Source: Macrothele yani
Lineage: Eukaryota; Arthropoda; Arachnida; Araneae; Macrothelidae
Length of the DNA stretch: 64,000 nucleotides
NCBI GenBank assembly: GCA_039090855.1
Contig: CM077024.1
Coordinates: 62,705,594 to 62,769,593 of the forward strand
Direction: 5' to 3'
In this document: positions 59,870 to 64,000 of the stretch, piece by piece
Numbering within the stretch: the first letter of the stretch is position 1
How the letters are laid out: the number at the start of each line of letters is the position of its first letter
The notes under the pieces: model-generated
What the model was told of the DNA's origin: nothing
Seen by the model: the letters and a program-made list of their open reading frames with translations, nothing else
The model's database searches: none
Program-made: the position numbers and the translations under genes

Positions 59870-61890
59870 ATGCACAATTTGATGGCACTTGGAAAGATCG
59901 CATTTTGGATACAACGTTCATCGAAATTAACGAAATTGCTAACAAAGAAGCCAACTCCAATAGCGTTACGGTAGATAAAAAATTAAATGCACTATTTGAT
60001 GAACAAAAATTAAATAAGGAACCCATAAATGAATATAATGTATATGAAAATCGGTCTGATAAGAATTTAAGCTTTACACAAAAAGCAATTTTACAAAAAG
60101 GGAAAAAATTTGCCTTTCCACAAGGCCTCCCTAAAACTGAAGAAATCATCCCTTGCCTCGAAGATATTCTCAAAAATATACCAGGCGCAGAGAATAAAAC
60201 TGAAGTGGAGAACAAATTATATAGAGTTATTCTAAAAGAATATAATGCCAAAAACAACAAAAACTTCTATATAGAGGAAAAATTAAAATATGAAAAAAAA
60301 AACAACTATTGGAATTGAAAAATGACCCATATATCAAATTCTGTGAAGCAGATAAATCTGGCCAAATCATTATTCTCAACACTGATGAATTTGAACAAAA
60401 AATGACAGCAGCAATCAATGGATTAAATTGTACCGAAATTATGAAAGACCCAACTGATAATCAAATTAAATTCTTAGCGGATATAAGAAATCATAGCACC
60501 TTACCTGATGAAATCAAGCGCTCTTTTCCACCAATGGGAGCAGGCATACCACGTATCGTTGCAAAGATAAAAACGCACAAAGATGATGCTCCAATGAGAC
60601 TGATAGTTTCAAAAAAAACTCACCATTGATAACTTTAGAGAAAAACATTTACAAATTCCTAGCACCCTTTTTCATGAACAACAAGTTCACCATCAAGAAC
60701 ACATATGAATTTATAGAGAAAATTAAAAATGTAAAAACTGACCTAAAGGACTTAAATATGGCAAGCATGGACGTTAAAGCATTATATCCAAGCACTCCTG
60801 TTCCAGATGCTATTGAAATTATCATTAAGAAGTTGCAAAATCTTAAAATTTTAAATAACACACAAATTCATGAATTCAAAAAGTTTTAGTCTATTTATAT
60901 GAAAATAATATTTTTACATACAAGAACAAAATACTCTATATGCTGAGGTTGTGATGAACGAAATTGAAGAAAATGTCCTGCATCGTATGGAAGAAAAACC
61001 AGAAGTGTACTGTCGATACGTGGATGATATTTTCATTCTATCAAAACTGAACGAAGAAGAATTAAAAAAATTAACAAAATGTTACAGCGCTTTATATCCA
61101 ACTATAGAACTCACTGTTGAAATAGAAAAATAATGCATTAGCCTTTTTGGATGTACAGGTTATCAAATCCACAGATAAGTTACTATACAGGGTTTATCGG
61201 AAAAGTTCATTCGTTCCGGTCCTAATCCCGTACAATTCAGCACATCCTTATCCTCAAAAATGCAATAGTATAAAAACCTTAATTAAAAGAGCATATACGC
61301 ATTCTGAAAATAGTCAGTTCATCAATGAAGAAATCAAATTCATAAAAAAAATTGCAGGCAGCTTTGGTTATCCTAACCATTTAATAAAAAAATGGGACAC
61401 TGAAGTAATAAAGAAAATAAAAAATAATGCTGTAGTAAATAAAAAAGAAGTCAAATATTTAAATGGTTTTCCTTACATAAAAGGTACTACCAATGAAATT
61501 AATAATATTTGTAAAAAGCATAACATTCAAATTGGAGGAAAAGTAAATACCATCAAAAATATAGTAATAAAAAATGAAAAAATAAAAATGTTAGAAAAAG
61601 CAGGTATTTACTCAATTCCTATTACTGAAAATCCTCCAATGGCTTATATAGGAAGTACCAAAAATAAGCTTAAACACAGATTAAAACAACACGTAAAAAA
61701 CTGGCAGAAAAAAGAAGAAAAAACAGCACTTATCCAATACTGTCTGGATAACCAAAAATATCCTAAATTCGAAAATATAAAAATCATTAAAAGCTGTAAA
61801 TCCGAAAAACACCTCAGAATAGCAGAGTCGGTAATGATTGAAAAAAATAGGACAAAAGTTTGCAACCATAATGACCCTAATATAATTTGA
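59870..61890 (+). pseudogene. Penelope RT/GIY-YIG gene, right arm
   Basis: Starts at FDGTWKDRILDTTFIEIN (the earlier N-terminus is only in the spacer and faces the other way). It retains GKKFAFPQGLPKTEEIIPCL, missing from the left arm. Frameshifts at A-runs near 60,300, 60,612, 60,885 and 61,130. The same loss of the PMGSPLS segment as in the left arm (near 60,930). Palm CRYVDDIFILSK is intact. From 61,147 a clean 247-codon frame covers the thumb and the whole GIY-YIG nuclease (GIYSIP, AYIGSTKNK, ESVMIEKNR, NDPNII) to TGA at 61,888-61,890. The endonuclease half is better kept than in the left arm. Confidence 0.87.
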
Positions 61891-62410
61891 GAAACAGCTG
61901 GAAAAATTTAATTAAAATTGAGCAAAAAAATGAAAAAGTTCGAAAAGTGAGATCACTGACCAACAAGAGATGGCGCCACAACGCCCAAGAAGAAGCGATA
62001 GCCGATGACAGAAGCAGCCCGCGAGAACCACCGAAATGCCCAGCTGACACGGTCCGTGCTAGTCGGAGCAAAACGTCCCCTCGAAGACGGTAAAGGAGTT
62101 TTACTGAAAGTACTCGGGTATGAATAAATATTGAAGTAAATGAGGATGCAGCAAAGGAAATAAACTCATTTGGTGATGAGACAAAATAAATTCCAACGGA
62201 AAAAAAAAAAAGAAGCGGACCCGTGGCTAAATGAAAAACCCCCGTGCCGCATCCACATTACGGAAATATGAATTGAAAGCCAAGCCCCACGTGCGGTAAG
62301 TGTTCATCGAACTTTACCAACTAAAAGTGAAGTTCAGAAATGCAAATGCATTAATGCACGTTAAATAATATAACCTCCAATATCGGAAGTAAATTGAAAT
62401 AAATTATTAT

Positions 62411-63357
62411 ATATTATTGATCTACCTAAATTTTAATTATTTTCTACATTCTGGATAACTAATGTATTTGTCCTCTGCTGTGAACTGAGCACTGTATTTG
62501 GCATAGTCATGCCTCTAGGAATTACGGCATATCTTCAAGAATCATAAGTTGTATATCATAGAGAACAAGATATGTTCTTCACATTATATAATTCAGAAAG
62601 AAGACTTGCCCCATTATTTGGTAACCATAACAGCATTTTGTGATTCATACATTACATTGTGAATAAAAATTTCATGGATGAGAAGAAAGCAATGAAGTGT
62701 ACAATAAATAACAATTGAAAATTATCTCATATCCAAATACTCTGAATTACGAAATACCACAACTGTGATCTGTGTATGCTGTCATACAATTCATTGCTAC
62801 CTCTGATATTCCTTTGGATAGCATAAACAAAAATGTATGTCCCATTGAGGATGTTTGAACTGCCTAAATTGTCAGCATGTGATCTGCCTTCAAAGGAAGT
62901 CCATGAGCAACCTGTAGAGGATGAGTGGGGTATATGTTGATAGGAAGATCCCAGACCATGGTTTGAACATCTAATGATGTAGGACCACGCCACATAGCAC
63001 CGCTGGTGGAATCGGGAGGCTCCAGCATTTGAGGTAGCTGGCCGGTGGTAACAAACTCAAAATGAAGTCTCCATTTTAAAGAAACTGGAAAAAATCCTCA
63101 CAGTTACACTATTATATAAACACATTTGAAAAACAATATATCCATATTATACATCATACATACATACATATCACTAAGCTGTTCTCTGAGATTCAGAGGT
63201 TAGCTCCACAAAGAAATAAAAACTAACAGATGATTTTTACTTATTGTTGCCATATCAAACTTCTGATTTACAGGGATCTTGACATACAACTTGGGCTTCA
63301 CTCACATCCATCACATGACATACAAAAAATCTATACTTCATACTCATAATCTTTTTC
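62411..63357. other. No recognised feature
   Basis: AT-rich, with a short GC-richer patch near 62,990-63,050. No motif found. Confidence 0.5.
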
Positions 63358-63809
63358 TCATGCAGACACTCCTGAATCTGATCTTTCCATGACTTCCTTG
63401 GCCTTCTTTCCTGGCAATGTGGCTAAAAGGATTTTCTTAGTAAACATCTCGTCACTCATTCTTTCACTATGGCCAAACCACCGAAGCATATTAGTATCCA
63501 TCTTGCTAACAACATTTTGCTTCACATCAAACAACTGCAACACATTTTCATTCCTCACACAATCGGAACGTGTCTTGCCACAAACCCCCCATAAGTAACA
63601 CATTTCTCCAGCACACAAATGATTCCTATGTTTCTTCTGTAGTACCCAGGTTTTACTGCCATACATCAGAGTAGGAACAATTACACTTTTATACACAGCA
63701 ATGCGAGACTCTCTTGAGAACTCATCATTCCTATGAAAACCTCCCATAGCAGCCATGACTTTCAATGAAGAATTCACTTGCCTACTAATTTCACCATTTA
63801 ATTTGCTTA
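63358..63809 (-). pseudogene. LINE reverse transcriptase C-terminal fragment
   Basis: An unbroken frame of about 150 residues: KLNGEISRQVNSSLK, VYKSVIVPTLMYGSKTWVLQ, CYLWGVCGKTRSDCVRNENV, VSKMDTNMLRWFGHSERMSD and ending SDSGVSA. This is the conserved domain after the palm in non-LTR retrotransposons common in arthropod genomes. The RT palm and endonuclease are absent, so the copy is truncated upstream (to the right) near 63,810. Same family as 33,310-34,170 but much better preserved. Confidence 0.8.
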
Positions 63810-64000
63810 TGCTGATTTAGTTGCAGTTATAATATGGATATATCCTATAATAATACGATATAACACTGTATTTTTAATCCGTTAATAGGCGTAAAATTAC
63901 AAAAGTTTCGCAAGCTTTCATTACCAATGAATGGACAGCTTCTGAATATAAACACTTAACAGAAACAGACTAAGAATAAATGCAAATGTAAAATTAAAAA

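Larger units (their letters stand above)
57178..62398. mobile_element. 5.2-kb palindromic Penelope-like element, fourth type
   Basis: Perfect 12-bp target duplication ATAAATTATTAT (57166-57177 and 62399-62410). Arms 57178-59620 and 59870-62345 are near-identical inverses. The spacer is 59621-59869. A 53-bp tail (62346-62398) is found on the right only. Both arms carry almost the whole coding region in mirror orientation. The left arm lacks about 37 bp present in the right arm (60,104-60,142), and the arms differ mainly in A/T-run lengths. No hammerhead core was found. Confidence 0.92.

Noticed and set aside
59400..60260. A 313-codon minus-strand open frame spanning the palindrome centre
   Set aside because: Its first part is the antisense of the right-arm coding region. 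Only the later part, from the spacer onward, follows the real Penelope frame.
62346..62398. The right-hand tail as ordinary flanking DNA
   Set aside because: The exact 12-bp target duplication lies beyond it, so the tail belongs to the element.
57178..62398. The palindrome as a pure fold-back sequencing artefact
   Set aside because: Both sides have unique flanks with a matching 12-bp duplication, the arms differ by a 37-bp indel, and a one-sided tail is present. A read-level fold-back would not create these. Homopolymer errors remain possible.

Overview
This window looks like intergenic or intronic DNA from an invertebrate animal. It is AT-rich and intron-scale, has no operons, and is built almost entirely of nested transposable elements. 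The mix (pogo/Tigger, Tc1, mariner, several hAT families, a MULE, Penelope-like retroelements with GIY-YIG endonucleases, LINE fragments, tRNA-type SINEs) fits an arthropod, and a chelicerate is plausible, but the sequence does not prove the taxon. I see no convincing host gene. The only candidate is a weak two-exon fragment near 1.1-1.5 kb.

Layout. 1.66-6.46 kb: Tigger element whose transposase is cut by a palindromic Penelope insertion (2.18-4.68). 7.0-12.5 kb: hAT element (A). 12.5-12.8 kb: fold-back element. 13.8-19.4 kb: hAT element (B) carrying a second type of palindromic Penelope (16.7-19.4). 20.8-24.4 kb: mariner and Tc1 remnants. 25.7-27.3 kb: SINE and ~145-bp minisatellite. 27.3-30.7 kb: mariner cut by a second copy of the first palindromic Penelope (27.58-30.09). 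30.9-32.3 kb: Tc1. 32.4-34.2 kb: LINE debris and a tRNA-derived palindrome. 34.4-35.8 kb: MULE. 36.6-36.9 kb: second tRNA-derived palindrome. 37.4-46.7 kb: non-autonomous hAT-like elements, two inverted arrays of a ~145-bp unit, Penelope and LINE scraps. 47.2-48.7 kb: mariner with an internal in-frame duplication. 48.7-52.4 kb: unannotated. 52.4-57.0 kb: hAT element (C) carrying a third Penelope type (54.2-55.95). 57.18-62.40 kb: 5.2-kb near-perfect palindrome of a fourth Penelope type. 63.36-63.81 kb: LINE C-terminus.

The strongest theme is a group of Penelope-like insertions that move as large inverted repeats. Each has a single-copy tail at one end only and an 11-14 bp target duplication. 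Short tRNA-derived palindromes in the same window share that build. Three Penelope types carry a hammerhead-ribozyme-like fold just downstream of the endonuclease coding region. Every coding sequence seen is broken by stops, frameshifts or insertions, so the window records past activity. Boundaries come from reading terminal repeats and target duplications by eye; nothing was aligned by computer.
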